Shown: positions 54,971 through 64,000, counted from the stretch's first letter. The stretch is DNA of 64,000 nucleotides from Variovorax sp. dw_308 (GCF_019207085.1 NZ_JAATOM010000001.1:186001-250000), one strand, 5' to 3'. Program-made: numbers and translations. Notes: generated from the letters alone by a model not told the origin.

Positions 54971-55951
54971 GTGGTCAATCGTCGTAATGTGCTCGTCGGC
55001 ATGTCACTGGGATGGCCCGCGTCTTCATGGGTTCACGCGCAACGCGCGCCCCGGACCCTGGGCACCCTCAGCCCTTACACCTCCGCGCAAAGCAAGCCCT
55101 ATGGCGACGTGTTGTTTGAGGCGATGCAAGACCTCGGCTACACCAGGGGCCGTGACTATGTGCTTGTCGATCGCTATGCCGATGGAAAGGTCGAGCGTCT
55201 GCCGGGCCTCGCCGAGGAACTGGTCGCGCTCAAGGTCGACCTGATCGAGACCTCCACGACCAACGGTGCCCTGGCGGCTCAGCGGGCGACCAGCGTCATT
55301 CCCATCGTCTTCGAGAGCGTTTCCGATCCGGTGCGCTCAGGCTTCGCGGACAGCCTTTCGCATCCCGGCCACAACATGACCGGGCTCTCCAATTCCACCG
55401 CCGACCTGACTGGCAAGCGGATCCAGTTGTTCAAGCAGATGGTGCCGGGGTTGAAGCGCCTCGGAGTCCTGTCGAACCCGGCCAACCCGAACTACCCGAG
55501 CGTGCACTCGACGATGCAACCCGTCGCAGAGCAACTGGACCTGCGCCTTCTCTTTGCCACCGCGAGTACGCCGGATGAGCTTCCCGGCGCCTTCCTCGCG
55601 CTGGCGCAACAGCAGGCCGATGCCGTTTCGGTTTCGCCGGATGCCTTCCTCTGGAGCGCGGGAAAACAGATCGCCGCGCTCGCCCTGGCGCACCGCATGC
55701 CGTCGATGTTCGGCCTGCCCGAGAACGTGCGGGACGGCGGCTTGATGAGCTACGGCATCGATTCCTTCAACACCTTTCGGCAGTTGGCAAAGTACGTCGA
55801 CAAGGTGTTCAAGGGCGCGCGGCCGGCCGACATGCCGATCGAGCAACCCTCGAAATTCGACCTGATCATCAACCGCAAGACCGCCGGTGCGCTGGGACTG
55901 AAGATCCCGCAGGAACTGGTGTTGCAGGCGGAAAAGCTGATCGATTCGTAG
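54971..55951 (+). CDS. ABC transporter substrate-binding protein (TrpX-like, ABC_sub_bind family)
   Basis: Predicted exported binding protein of 326 residues. It starts at GTG 54971 with AGGAGG four bases upstream. The N-terminus NRRNVLVGMSLGWPASSWVHAQ looks like a signal sequence. Family blocks: LGTLSPYTSAQSKPYGDVLFEAMQDLGY, VDLIETSTTNGALAAQRAT, TGLSNSTADLTGKRIQLFKQM and FDLIINRKTAGALGLKIP. No permease or ATPase gene is adjacent, so it is an orphan; the ligand may be aromatic, as in other members. Confidence 0.85.
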   Translation: MVNRRNVLVGMSLGWPASSWVHAQRAPRTLGTLSPYTSAQSKPYGDVLFEAMQDLGYTRGRDYVLVDRYADGKVERLPGLAEELVALKVDLIETSTTNGALAAQRATSVIPIVFESVSDPVRSGFADSLSHPGHNMTGLSNSTADLTGKRIQLFKQMVPGLKRLGVLSNPANPNYPSVHSTMQPVAEQLDLRLLFATASTPDELPGAFLALAQQQADAVSVSPDAFLWSAGKQIAALALAHRMPSMFGLPENVRDGGLMSYGIDSFNTFRQLAKYVDKVFKGARPADMPIEQPSKFDLIINRKTAGALGLKIPQELVLQAEKLIDS

Positions 55952-56138
55952 GCGCGTCGAGCATCGGCCGCGAGTTCTTCGAGAAGCACCGTACATCGCG
56001 GCCCGACCTGCGACCCGGCAGCTGGCCGGCGAGGCTTCGAGCAGCCTTCATTTCGCCATTCCATCCTTCCCCAGCCATCCGGCGTATGCCGATCGCTCGT
56101 TGACGCAGATGAATACGAAAGTCATAGTTTCGTTTCAT

Positions 56139-56570
56139 ATGCGCCCATCAACCCATCGCTGTCACCTGCGGCACATCGCACTTGCACTCGCCTTGCTGGC
56201 GCTCGGCGCACCGGCCACCGCCGCGGACGAACGGTCCCGCCTCTCGACCATGAGCGACACCGAACTCGAAGCCGGCATGAAGAGCGGCGTGCAGCGGGTG
56301 CTGCAACAGGTGCCAATCCGAATGGGAGACCAGGCCACGTTGATCGGTGCCGAATACGAGTCGCGCTCGCGGGTCGCCACCTATCACTACATCCGTCCCG
56401 GTGGGGTGGATTCCTCCGCGCTGCGAAGCCGCATCACCGCCAAGAACTGCAACACGCCCAATGTGCGCGCGCTGCTGGCGCGCGGCGTCACGTTCAGGCA
56501 CCTCTACATGGTGGGTGATCAGCAGGTCGATTTCTCGGTCACCCAGCGCGACTGCCTGAAGGTGAGTTGA
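56139..56570 (+). CDS. Exported hypothetical protein
   Basis: Protein of about 143 residues, no family recognised. From ATG 56139 it has MRPSTHRCHLRHIALALALLALGAPATAADE-like signal sequence (residues 1-30). The mature part includes MSDTELEAGMKSGVQRVLQQVP and ends GVTFRHLYMVGDQQVDFSVTQ. Two Cys residues (in AKNCNTPN and QRDCLKV) could form a disulfide. An ATG at 56109 would lengthen the N-terminus by ten residues. It is a single gene between the binding protein and fdhD. Confidence 0.65.
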   Translation: MRPSTHRCHLRHIALALALLALGAPATAADERSRLSTMSDTELEAGMKSGVQRVLQQVPIRMGDQATLIGAEYESRSRVATYHYIRPGGVDSSALRSRITAKNCNTPNVRALLARGVTFRHLYMVGDQQVDFSVTQRDCLKVS

Positions 56571-56610
56571 GCTCCGGCTGGTGCATTGCTTTTGGGCTAT
56601 CGTGCCCGGC

Positions 56611-57531
56611 ATGTCCATGCCCGATGCCATGCCCGAAGCAATTCCCCTCCGTGCGCAGCCCTTGCCCCGCCTGACCACCGCACTTGCACCGCTCACGCGC
56701 GAGGTGGCCGTCATCGACGAGCACGGCGAGCGCGGCACCGTCTCCATCCCCGCCGAGCGCGACCTCACCGTGTACGTGGATCGTCGTGAACTCGTCACGC
56801 TGATGACCCTCGGCGCGCAGCCGGAACTGCTGGTGCTGGGTTACCTGCTCAACCAGCGGCTGATCGAGTCGGCGTCCGATGTCGAATCGATCACGGTCGA
56901 CTGGGAGGTGAACGCGGCGGCCGTCCGGACGCACGCCGGCATCGATCGCATCGAGGAGCGCACCGCGAAGAAGGTCGTGACCACCGGCTGCGGGCAAGGC
57001 AGTGTGTTCGGTGACCTCATGGCCGGCATCGACGCCCTGAAGCTGCCCGACACGCGCTTCACGCAGGCGCAGCTCTATGCGCTGGTCAACGCGATCCGGC
57101 TCCAGGAGAGCACGTACAAGTCGGCCGGCTCGGTGCATGGCTGCGCGCTGTTCACGCTGGAGCCTGATGAGGGCGTGGCGATGCAATGCTTCGTCGAGGA
57201 CGTGGGCCGGCACAACGCCATCGACACCATCGCCGGCTGGATCGCCATGCAGCCGGCCGCCGCGCTCGCGCGTGGCCGCGTGTTCTACACGACCGGGCGG
57301 CTCACCAGCGAGATGGTCATCAAGTCGGCGCAGATGGGCGTACCTATCGTGGTCTCGCGCAGCGGCATCACGCAGATGGGGCACGAGGTGGCGCAGCGCG
57401 TTGGGCTCTGCGCGATCGGGCGGGCGACGAACCGGCGCTTTCTTTGCTACGCGGGGGAAGGGCGGCTGGTGCTGCAACCGGAACTGGCCGGGCCGTCGCA
57501 CGCGCCGCCACACGCGCCATCTCGCGAATAA
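56611..57531 (+). CDS. fdhD: Formate dehydrogenase accessory sulfurtransferase FdhD
   Basis: Maturation factor that transfers sulfur to the Mo/W-bis-PGD cofactor before it enters formate dehydrogenase. 306 residues. Motifs: LMTLGAQPELLVLGYLLNQ, VVTTGCGQGSVF with the single reactive Cys (the E. coli protein has CxxC here), SVHGCALFTLE, CFVEDVGRHNAIDTIAGW and SEMVIKSAQMGVPIVVSRSGIT. The start is taken at ATG 56611; an in-frame upstream start exists. It serves the enzyme encoded at 41.7-46.6 kb, though the gene is 10 kb away. Confidence 0.94.
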   Translation: MSMPDAMPEAIPLRAQPLPRLTTALAPLTREVAVIDEHGERGTVSIPAERDLTVYVDRRELVTLMTLGAQPELLVLGYLLNQRLIESASDVESITVDWEVNAAAVRTHAGIDRIEERTAKKVVTTGCGQGSVFGDLMAGIDALKLPDTRFTQAQLYALVNAIRLQESTYKSAGSVHGCALFTLEPDEGVAMQCFVEDVGRHNAIDTIAGWIAMQPAAALARGRVFYTTGRLTSEMVIKSAQMGVPIVVSRSGITQMGHEVAQRVGLCAIGRATNRRFLCYAGEGRLVLQPELAGPSHAPPHAPSRE

Positions 57532-57588
57532 AGGCCTTCGAAAGCCCGGGTTTCGTCGGGGCGCCGTAGGTCGGCTATGGTGTCGCGC

Positions 57589-60105
57589 ATGAATGCATCC
57601 CTTCGCCTCGGTTGGCGCACGCTGTGGCGCGACCTGCGCGCCGGCGAGTTGCGCCTGCTCATCGTTGCCGTGCTGCTGGCGGTCGCGGCGCTCACGGCGG
57701 TCGGCTTCTTCGCGGACCGCTTGAAGGGCGGATTGCAGCGCGACGCCCGCCAGTTGCTGGGCGGCGATGCCGTGCTGGCCAGCGACAACCCGACGCCCCA
57801 GGCCTTCATCGCGCGCGCGCATGCGCTGGGCCTGCAGTCCACCGGCAGCTATGGCTTTCCGACCATGGCGCGCGCCGACGACGCACAGGGCGGCGCCACC
57901 AAGCTCGTCGCGCTCAAGGCCGTGACCACCGGCTATCCGCTGCGCGGCAGCGTGCAGACGGCGACCACGCCCGACGCACCCGGCGCGCCCACGCGCGACG
58001 TGCCGGCGCCGGGCGAGGCATGGGTCGATGCGTCTCTGCTCGAATCGCTGGCGCTGAAGATCGGCGACCGCGTGTTGCTCGGCGATACGGACTTGCGCAT
58101 CGCCCGCATCATCACGCTCGAACCCGACCGCGGCGCGGGCTTCATGAGCTTTGCGCCGCGCGTGATGCTCAACCAGGCCGACGTCGCGCGCACCGGCCTC
58201 GTGCAGCCGGCCAGCCGCGTGAGCTATCGTTTCGCAGTGGCCGGCGAGGCGCGCGCCGTCAAGCAGTTCAGCGACGAGGTCGACGCCGGCATCAAGAAGG
58301 GCGAGCTGCGCGGCATTCGCCTGGAGTCTTTCGAAAGCGGGCGCCCCGAGATGCGCCAGACGCTCGACCGGGCGGAGAAATTCCTGAACCTCGTCGCCTT
58401 GCTCGCGGCGCTGCTCAGCGCCGTCGCGGTCGCGCTGGCCGCGCGTGGATTCGCCGCCAGCCACCTCGACGACTGCGCCATGCTGCGCGTGCTGGGCCAG
58501 AGCCAGCGCACCATCGCCGGCGCCTATGCCTTCGAGTTCGCCGTCGTCGGGCTCGTGGCCAGTTCGTTGGGCGTGGCGGCGGGCTTCGGCATCCACTATG
58601 CGTTCGTCGTGCTGCTGGCCGGGCTGGTCGAGACGGCCTTGCCTGCGGCGACGTTGTGGCCGGTCGGATTCGGGCTCGGCATGGGGTTGACGCTGCTGTT
58701 CGCCTTCGGCTTGCCGCCGGTGCTGCAACTGGCGAGGGTGCCTCCGCTGCGCGTGATCCGGCGCGACGTGGGCGGCCTCAAGCCGGCGTCGGTCACGGTG
58801 CTCGGCATTGGCGTGCTCGGCTTCGCGGCATTGCTCATCGCGGCCAGCAGCGACATCAAGCTCGGGCTGATCGCCGTCGGCGGCTTTGCCGGGGCGGTGG
58901 CGGTGTTCGCATTGTTGAGCTGGCTTGCGGTCAAGGTCCTGCGGCGCAGCGTCAACGAGAGCACCGCGCCGCGCTGGCTGGTGCTGGCCACGCGCCAGAT
59001 CTCGGCGCGACCGGTGTATGCGGTGGTGCAGGTCAGTGCGCTGGCGGTGGGCCTGCTCGCGCTGGTCCTGCTGGTGCTGCTGCGCACCGACCTTGTCGCG
59101 AGCTGGCGCCGCGCCACGCCGCCGGATGCGCCCAACCGGTTCGTGATCAACGTGATGCCCGAACAGAGCAACGACTTCCAGAAATCCCTGCGCGATGCCG
59201 GCGTCCGGAAGTTCGACTGGTATCCGATGATTCGCGGCCGCCTGGTGGCCATCAACGACAAGCCCGTGTCGCCCGACGACTACACCGAAGACCGCGCCAA
59301 GCGCCTGGTCGACCGCGAGTTCAACCTCAGCAACAGCGCCGAGGCGCCGCCGCACAACAGCATCACGGCGGGCAGGTGGACGCCGGATGCGCCCGGCGAA
59401 GTGAGCGTGGAGGAAGGCCTTTCCGAGACGCTCGGCCTGAAGCTCGGCGACAAGCTGCGCTTCGACATCGGCGGCATCCCGAGCGAGGCGCGCATCACCT
59501 CGCTGCGCAAGGTCGACTGGGGCTCGCTGCATGCCAACTTCTTCGTGATGTACACGGTGGCTACGCTCGCCGATGTGCCGGTCACCTACATGGGTGCGTT
59601 CCGCGCGCCAGAGACCAAGGGCTTCGACAACGCGCTGGTGCGGGCCTACCCGAACGTCACCAACGTCGACATGAGCGCGACCATCGTGCAGGTGCAGCGC
59701 GTTCTCGACCAGGTGGTTCGCGCGGTCGAGTTCCTGTTCGGCTTCACGCTCGCGGCGGGGCTGGTGGTGCTGTTCGCTGCGGTTACCGCCACGCGCGAGG
59801 AGCGTGCGCGCGAGTTCGCGGTGATGCGTGCCGTCGGCGCGCGTGCGAGCTTGTTGCGGCAGGTACAGCGTGCCGAACTGGCGGGCGTGGGATTGCTGGC
59901 CGGCTTCCTGGCCAGCATCGTCGCGTCGGTGATCGGCTGGGCGCTGGCCCGCTACGTGTTCGAGTTCACCTGGACCGCGTCGCCGTGGGTGCCCATCTTC
60001 GGCTCGCTGGCGGGGGCGGTGCTGGCGCTGGCGGCGGGCTGGTGGGGCTTGCGGGAGGTGCTGCGGCGGCCGGTGGTAGACACCTTGAGGCGCGCGGCGG
60101 AGTAG
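57589..60105 (+). CDS. FtsX-like ABC transporter permease (YbbP type)
   Basis: Inner-membrane protein of 838 residues (842 from ATG 57577). TM1 is LRLLIVAVLLAVAALTAVGFF. A large periplasmic MacB-like domain covers about 45-255. FtsX core helices (VALLAALLSAVAVALAARGFA, about 265-390) are followed by a second periplasmic domain and a C-terminal FtsX core with LFGFTLAAGLVVLFAAVTATREER. This is the 10-TM YbbP layout, used for lipid or lipoprotein handling. The usual ATPase partner (YbbA) is not beside it. Confidence 0.87.
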   Translation: MNASLRLGWRTLWRDLRAGELRLLIVAVLLAVAALTAVGFFADRLKGGLQRDARQLLGGDAVLASDNPTPQAFIARAHALGLQSTGSYGFPTMARADDAQGGATKLVALKAVTTGYPLRGSVQTATTPDAPGAPTRDVPAPGEAWVDASLLESLALKIGDRVLLGDTDLRIARIITLEPDRGAGFMSFAPRVMLNQADVARTGLVQPASRVSYRFAVAGEARAVKQFSDEVDAGIKKGELRGIRLESFESGRPEMRQTLDRAEKFLNLVALLAALLSAVAVALAARGFAASHLDDCAMLRVLGQSQRTIAGAYAFEFAVVGLVASSLGVAAGFGIHYAFVVLLAGLVETALPAATLWPVGFGLGMGLTLLFAFGLPPVLQLARVPPLRVIRRDVGGLKPASVTVLGIGVLGFAALLIAASSDIKLGLIAVGGFAGAVAVFALLSWLAVKVLRRSVNESTAPRWLVLATRQISARPVYAVVQVSALAVGLLALVLLVLLRTDLVASWRRATPPDAPNRFVINVMPEQSNDFQKSLRDAGVRKFDWYPMIRGRLVAINDKPVSPDDYTEDRAKRLVDREFNLSNSAEAPPHNSITAGRWTPDAPGEVSVEEGLSETLGLKLGDKLRFDIGGIPSEARITSLRKVDWGSLHANFFVMYTVATLADVPVTYMGAFRAPETKGFDNALVRAYPNVTNVDMSATIVQVQRVLDQVVRAVEFLFGFTLAAGLVVLFAAVTATREERAREFAVMRAVGARASLLRQVQRAELAGVGLLAGFLASIVASVIGWALARYVFEFTWTASPWVPIFGSLAGAVLALAAGWWGLREVLRRPVVDTLRRAAE

Positions 60106-60138
60106 TCAGGGACACATCTTGAAGACGGCGATTGTTGG

Positions 60139-61047
60139 CTAGCCATGTGCGGCGAGCAGAGCCTCAAGCTCGCTGGGGAACTGACCCAGGTTTCCGTGTG
60201 GCTTGTAGTCGATCCAGCAGTCCCAATTCCGGTGCGCGTCCTCGAACCCGATGGCCTTCATGATCGTCAGGCAGACGAGCATCTGTAAGTGATAGAGGTA
60301 CTCCTCACTCGGGAGCGTCGCGTGAACATTGTCCACCCGAACCGTCCCCGCCAACTCGCCGTTGTGAAAGATGGCGTTTCGGATTCCCCAGTAGGTGGTC
60401 ATCGACCGTGCATGGTTCTTCTGGTCGTGGGCGCAGACGTCGAACCCGTGCGCCTTGAGCATGGCAACGATAGGCTTGACGGCATTGGAGCCAACGTGGT
60501 TCTGCACCTTTCGCGCGTACGCCTCAAGACCCGAGTACAGCAGGAAGTACGTCACCTCCATGAACGGCTGGCGCTGGCGGAAGGTCTCCGATGCCTTGAT
60601 GAAGAGCAGCCGGAATTTGGTTGCCTCGCAGAACGCGTCGTCGGCGAGCCGGTCCATCGCGCGCTGGATGAAGTCGTGTCGGGCCCTCTGATGGGGCGCG
60701 AACCAGTCGGGGTTGATCACCGCGCCACCGCCGTTGTGGCGGCGACCATGACGCTGGACCTGGTCGAAATGCGATCGCGGATCGGTGAGCGCTGCTTCGT
60801 CGGCGGTCGGCTCGCTCAGGCGCACGTCGAGATGCTCGATGAACGAGAGCACTGCTTCCAGCCGATAGATGACTTGGTCGGCCGCGAGGTTCAGCCCGTG
60901 CACGGTGCCAGTCAAGTGGTGGGCGTCCGGGTCGCGGGCAACCTGCGTCGCGACGGGAGGGTGCGAGTACAACGGCGTGAAGGTCAGGCCGGCGGCCGTA
61001 AACGGCTGGGTGAACTCGAATCCGAAGATCCCGCAAGTTGTCGTCAA
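60139..61047 (-). CDS. Hypothetical protein with HEPN/Apea-like RN-x3-H motif
   Basis: Protein of 302 residues from TTG 61047, which has GGGAG five bases upstream; a longer TTG start at 61086 exists. No family is recognised end to end. The C-terminal half is helical and contains GIRNAIFHNGEL, the R-N-x3-H signature of HEPN RNase-like (Apea/RiboL-PSP-type) domains, preceded by FLLYSGLEAYARKVQNHVG. The N-terminal half is unknown. Base use is less GC-biased than neighbours, and the gene stands alone between a permease and an oxygenase gene. It could be a lone toxin or defence protein; this is inference. Confidence 0.6.
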   Translation of the reverse strand: MTTTCGIFGFEFTQPFTAAGLTFTPLYSHPPVATQVARDPDAHHLTGTVHGLNLAADQVIYRLEAVLSFIEHLDVRLSEPTADEAALTDPRSHFDQVQRHGRRHNGGGAVINPDWFAPHQRARHDFIQRAMDRLADDAFCEATKFRLLFIKASETFRQRQPFMEVTYFLLYSGLEAYARKVQNHVGSNAVKPIVAMLKAHGFDVCAHDQKNHARSMTTYWGIRNAIFHNGELAGTVRVDNVHATLPSEEYLYHLQMLVCLTIMKAIGFEDAHRNWDCWIDYKPHGNLGQFPSELEALLAAHG

Positions 61048-61122
61048 GGTAGCTCCCAAGTGCGTGAGGCGAAGGCAGCATACCAACCGAGATGCCGCCT
61101 CGCCGGCGGCTTGCGGTTCGAT

Positions 61123-62130
61123 TCAAAGAACTTCGTCGCGCAACTGCGGGAACACTTTCGACACCTTGTCGAGCAGGTAGTCGCCGTAGCGCCCGTTGAA
61201 GGCATGCACGTTGGCGCGGTCCCAGCGCTCGGTGCTGTCGTCGCGCGCGTCCGCACCGGCGAGTCCCTCGATGCGCTGCACGCGCGCCTCGAAGTTCGGG
61301 TCGAAGAACAGCGGAAACGACAGGCGGTCATGGCCCGAGGTGTTGCGCTTCACGCGGTGCGGCGTCGACTTGTAGAGCCCGCCGGTCATGCGGTCGAGCA
61401 TGTCGCCGATGTTGCAGACGAAGGAACCCTTGATCGGCGGCGCATCGATCCAGCCGGCGGGCGTGTGCACGGCGAGGCCACCGATATGGTCCTGGTGCAG
61501 GATCGTCAGCAGGCCGTAGTCCGTGTGTTCGCCCACGCCCCATTGCACGTCCATCCCTTGTGGCACGGCCTGCGTCGGGTAGTTGAAGATGCGGAACAGG
61601 ATCAGCGGGTCAGAGGTGTAGCGTTCGGCGAAGTACGAGGCCGGCAAGTCCAGGCTCAGCGCGATGCCTTCCATCAACGTGTGGCCCAGCTGCGTGACTG
61701 CAGCCAGGTAGTCGAGGATGGTCTCGCGGAAGTCCGGCACGTCGGGGAAGAGGTTGGGTCCGTGCACTGGCGTCTTCGCCTGCACCAGCGGGTGCGTGAC
61801 GGCCAGCTCGGTGCCCAGGTAGAGGCCTTCCTTCCAGTCAGGCCGTCCGGATGTCAGCTCGCCGCCGAGCGGGAAGAAGCCGCGCCAGGCGCGCCCGCCC
61901 AGCGCCATGCGCCATTGCATCTTGGTGTCCTCGGGCAGTTCGAAGAACCGGTGGCTGAGGTCTTCGAGCCGCTGCACCAGTGCCGCATCGACGCCGTGAC
62001 CCGTCACGTAGAAGAAGCCGTGCGCGCGGCAGGCCTGGCGGATCTGTGCGGCGACGGCTTGGCGGGCGTCGCCGGGCTCTAAAAGGGCCGAGATGTCGAT
62101 GATGGGTAATTCGTAGGTCACGATGTGCAT
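61123..62130 (-). CDS. Isopenicillin N synthase-like 2-oxoglutarate/Fe(II) oxygenase
   Basis: Non-haem iron oxygenase of 335 residues. It starts at ATG 62130 (MHIVTYELPIIDISALL). The DIOX_N region has ACRAHGFFYVTGHGVD. The facial triad is His and Asp in WGVGEHTDYGLLTIL and His in LYKSTPHRVKRN, and the cosubstrate-binding Arg-x-Ser is in HDRLSFPLFFDPN. Members oxidise small molecules, from ethylene-forming enzymes to uracil-type bases. The substrate is unknown. The gene is monocistronic. Confidence 0.9.
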   Translation of the reverse strand: MHIVTYELPIIDISALLEPGDARQAVAAQIRQACRAHGFFYVTGHGVDAALVQRLEDLSHRFFELPEDTKMQWRMALGGRAWRGFFPLGGELTSGRPDWKEGLYLGTELAVTHPLVQAKTPVHGPNLFPDVPDFRETILDYLAAVTQLGHTLMEGIALSLDLPASYFAERYTSDPLILFRIFNYPTQAVPQGMDVQWGVGEHTDYGLLTILHQDHIGGLAVHTPAGWIDAPPIKGSFVCNIGDMLDRMTGGLYKSTPHRVKRNTSGHDRLSFPLFFDPNFEARVQRIEGLAGADARDDSTERWDRANVHAFNGRYGDYLLDKVSKVFPQLRDEVL

Positions 62131-62247
62131 TCCGTTCGATGTCGCAGGCGTGTGGCGATGGGGGAGTTGCGATCCCACGGAAGACGCCACCCAATGCGAT
62201 CTGACTCTTGCGTCCCGGCGATTCGGCGCCTGCTGCAGGCAGCGATG

Positions 62248-62883
62248 TCAGTTGCCTTTGCCCTTAAACACTCGCTCGTGCAGCCAGCCTTCGCTTGTCG
62301 AGACAAGTACGGCCTTGTCGGCGGGATCGTCTTTCATGTCTTTCGCCAGTTGGGGAAATACCGCCTGCATCCTTGGCAGCTTTGCCCAAGCGGGCGGGCT
62401 TTCAACTTTGTACCGATAGTTGGCCTGCGAAAGCTTTTGTCCGTAAGCTTCTGCGGGATCGGTGAAATTGATGACTTCGACCACTTGGTACTTGCCTGCG
62501 CAGAAACCATCCCGCTTGTCGAAGTCGCTGCCGGCGCTCTTGACGACTTGCTTCGCCCCTTCGTCGGTAAGGCTGTATTCAACGCCGGGAACCATCTTGT
62601 TGGGGCCGAAATAGCCCGTGGAGGGAACCTCGGTTTCGCGTTTACTAAGCAAGCCCGCTTCGACAAGTGCGTCAGCTTGATCAATTCGACTGACGCGGAA
62701 GCCGCCGCTCTCGACCTTGAACGGCATCTGTTTGTCCGGCAAGCCGACGCAGGCGCCCGGCTTGGAGTCGAAATAGGCTTGAATGGCCGTTTTGAAGTTT
62801 TCCTTACTGGCTGCTTTCTTGTCGCCGCATGCGGTAACGAACAGAACCGAGATTGCCGCTATTGCGGCGACGCTTGTCTTCAT
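62248..62883 (-). CDS. Hypothetical lipoprotein
   Basis: Exported protein of 211 residues with a lipobox (ISVLFVTACGDK), so probably outer- or inner-membrane anchored. No family is recognised. Features: FKTAIQAYFDSKPGACVGLPD near the N-terminus and YQVVEVINFTDPAEAYGQKL in the middle. Third-position GC is lower than in neighbouring genes, suggesting acquisition. It starts at ATG 62883. Confidence 0.75.
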   Translation of the reverse strand: MKTSVAAIAAISVLFVTACGDKKAASKENFKTAIQAYFDSKPGACVGLPDKQMPFKVESGGFRVSRIDQADALVEAGLLSKRETEVPSTGYFGPNKMVPGVEYSLTDEGAKQVVKSAGSDFDKRDGFCAGKYQVVEVINFTDPAEAYGQKLSQANYRYKVESPPAWAKLPRMQAVFPQLAKDMKDDPADKAVLVSTSEGWLHERVFKGKGN

Positions 62884-63046
62884 TCGAGAACTCCCTGGTT
62901 ATTTGTGGCCTGGATTTTAGTGAATCGAGGACTGAGGGATTCGACCGGAACAAAGTGAGGTCGTCGTCACACGAAATGCGCACTCCGCTTAAGACACCGC
63001 TTCGGTGCGAGCGGATGAGAAAGCACTCACAAGAATACAGGGCTGG

Positions 63047-63790
63047 TCATGCATCGCGCGCAAAGGGCGAGCGGATGTCGGAGAGGAATTGTTGCGCACG
63101 CGGGTGCTGCGGGCGGTTGAAGAAGTCGTCGGGCGTGGCGCGTTCGAGCACGCGGCCTTCGTCCATGAAGAGCACGCGGTCGGCCACCTCGCGCGCAAAG
63201 CCCATCTCGTGCGTCACGCAGACCATGGTCATGCCGTCGCGCGTGAGGTCGCGCATCACCAGCAGCACCTCGCCGACCATCTCGGGGTCGAGCGCGCTGG
63301 TGGGCTCGTCGAACAGCATCAGCGGCGGCTGCATCGCGAGCGCGCGCGCAATGGCCACACGCTGCTGCTGGCCGCCCGACAGTTCGCTCGGCCAGGCGTT
63401 GGCCTTGTTCGCGAGGCCTACGCGCTGCAGCAAGGCCATCGCGCGCTCCTCGGCCTCTTTGCGGCCGAGGCCGCGCAACTGCATCGGCGCCATGGTGCAG
63501 TTCTGCAGCACCGTGAGGTGCGGGAACAGGTTGAACTGCTGGAACACGAAGCCGATGCGCGAGCGGAACGCATTCACGTCGAGCCCGCGTGCGTGGATGT
63601 CCTGGCCGTCCAGCACGATGCGGCCCGACTGGATCGGCTCCAGCCGATTGAGGGTGCGGATCAGCGTCGACTTGCCCGAGCCCGAAGGCCCGCACACGAC
63701 GACCACCTCGCCCTTGCGGATGGTCTCCGTCACGTCGACGAGGGCGTGGTAGCTGCCATACCACTTGTTGACTTTTTCAAGCTCGATCAT
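63047..63790 (-). CDS. glnQ: Polar amino-acid ABC transporter ATP-binding protein (GlnQ-like)
   Basis: ATPase subunit of 247 residues. Walker A is [14 protein letters not shown], the Q-loop region [13 protein letters not shown], the signature [17 protein letters not shown], Walker [16 protein letters not shown] and the H-loop CVTHEMGFA. It starts at ATG 63790, overlapping the permease stop by 4 bp. Glutamine/glutamate or other polar amino acids are likely cargo. Confidence 0.93.
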   Translation of the reverse strand: MIELEKVNKWYGSYHALVDVTETIRKGEVVVVCGPSGSGKSTLIRTLNRLEPIQSGRIVLDGQDIHARGLDVNAFRSRIGFVFQQFNLFPHLTVLQNCTMAPMQLRGLGRKEAEERAMALLQRVGLANKANAWPSELSGGQQQRVAIARALAMQPPLMLFDEPTSALDPEMVGEVLLVMRDLTRDGMTMVCVTHEMGFAREVADRVLFMDEGRVLERATPDDFFNRPQHPRAQQFLSDIRSPFARDA

Positions 63791-64000
63791 GCGGGCACCT
63801 TGCGGATGACAGTAGGGACGCCGCGGCGTGCGAGCCGGCGTTCCAGCCAGTAGGCGAAGCGCGACAGGCCGAAGCAGAGGATGAAGTAGGTGCCGCCCAG
63901 GATCAGGTAGATCTGCGCCGGCTTGGTGAACACCTGCGTGTTGATCTGCGTCGCGATGAACGACACCTCGGCCAGGCCGATGATGTAGCCCAGCGAGGTC
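63787..64000 (-). CDS. Polar amino-acid ABC transporter permease, 5'-truncated by window edge
   Basis: The last 70 or so residues are visible, ending [15 protein letters not shown] and TVIRKVPA. The segment [22 protein letters not shown] is the last transmembrane helix typical of HisM/GlnP-type permeases. The stop TGA overlaps the glnQ-like start. The rest of the gene lies beyond the right edge. Confidence 0.85.
   Translation of the reverse strand, partial: TSLGYIIGLAEVSFIATQINTQVFTKPAQIYLILGGTYFILCFGLSRFAYWLERRLARRGVPTVIRKVPA

Noticed and set aside
56539-59532. 997-residue open frame on the minus strand
   Set aside because: Antisense to fdhD and the FtsX permease, which have full domain evidence. 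High-GC genomes give long antisense frames; composition is Arg/His/Gln-rich without domains.
62884-63046. Possible small gene or RNA between the lipoprotein gene and glnQ
   Set aside because: No open frame with a ribosome site and no convincing hairpin; left unannotated.

Overview
The window is about 66-68% GC, densely coded, and has the gene content of a Comamonadaceae-type betaproteobacterium (Variovorax-like). This is inferred from a Bug-type solute receptor, argH next to an AlgZ/AlgR-like pair, a formate-NAD dehydrogenase locus, a DUF3455 lipoprotein and a two-domain dehydroshikimate dehydratase. I see no tRNA, rRNA, CRISPR array or complete insertion sequence. Both ends are cut: an M20 dipeptidase runs off the left edge and an amino-acid ABC permease off the right edge.

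Layout. 0-11.4 kb: envelope and stress functions, namely a rhomboid protease, a DegP/MucD-like protease, two SGNH hydrolases, an OmpR-type two-component system, an OpgC-like membrane protein, an ECF sigma/anti-sigma pair and a DUF3455 lipoprotein. 11.4-27.2 kb: a large catabolic island with an amidohydrolase, a complete Liv-type ABC importer, an HpsN/HisD-like dehydrogenase, an SDR, a Bug receptor, a 3-hydroxyacyl-CoA-dehydrogenase-like enzyme, an LLM flavin monooxygenase, a DUF4387/AtuA pair, a LysR regulator and a flavin reductase fused to an FCD-like domain. Four copies of a 15-bp motif (GATA-N5-TATGCG) lie in the promoter regions of this island and suggest one regulon, probably under the local LysR protein. 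The substrate is not identifiable from sequence alone.

27.2-30.0 kb: a visibly lower-GC cassette holding an SMC/RecF-like ATPase and an overlapping PIN-domain protein. It is bracketed by two inverted, related elements of about 190 bp with terminal inverted repeats. This is the best candidate for an undescribed system, probably a two-gene defence module on a MITE-bracketed cassette.

30.0-38.2 kb: argH, AlgZ/AlgR-like regulators, an AI-2E family permease, a hexapeptide acyltransferase, a UDP-sugar dehydrogenase and a patatin. 38.2-47.4 kb: ApbC, an OFA-family transporter and a two-subunit NAD-linked formate dehydrogenase whose alpha subunit carries an in-frame palindromic insertion of about 134 bp; then a Dabb protein and a repeat-containing secreted protein. 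The matching FdhD maturation protein lies 10 kb away at 56.6 kb. 47.4-64 kb: nitrilase with an AraC regulator, a decayed DUF2817 gene, a YebC regulator, a dehydroshikimate dehydratase with an MHS transporter, a TrpX-like binding protein, an FtsX-type permease, an orphan HEPN-like protein, a 2OG-Fe(II) oxygenase, a lipoprotein and a polar amino-acid ABC transporter.
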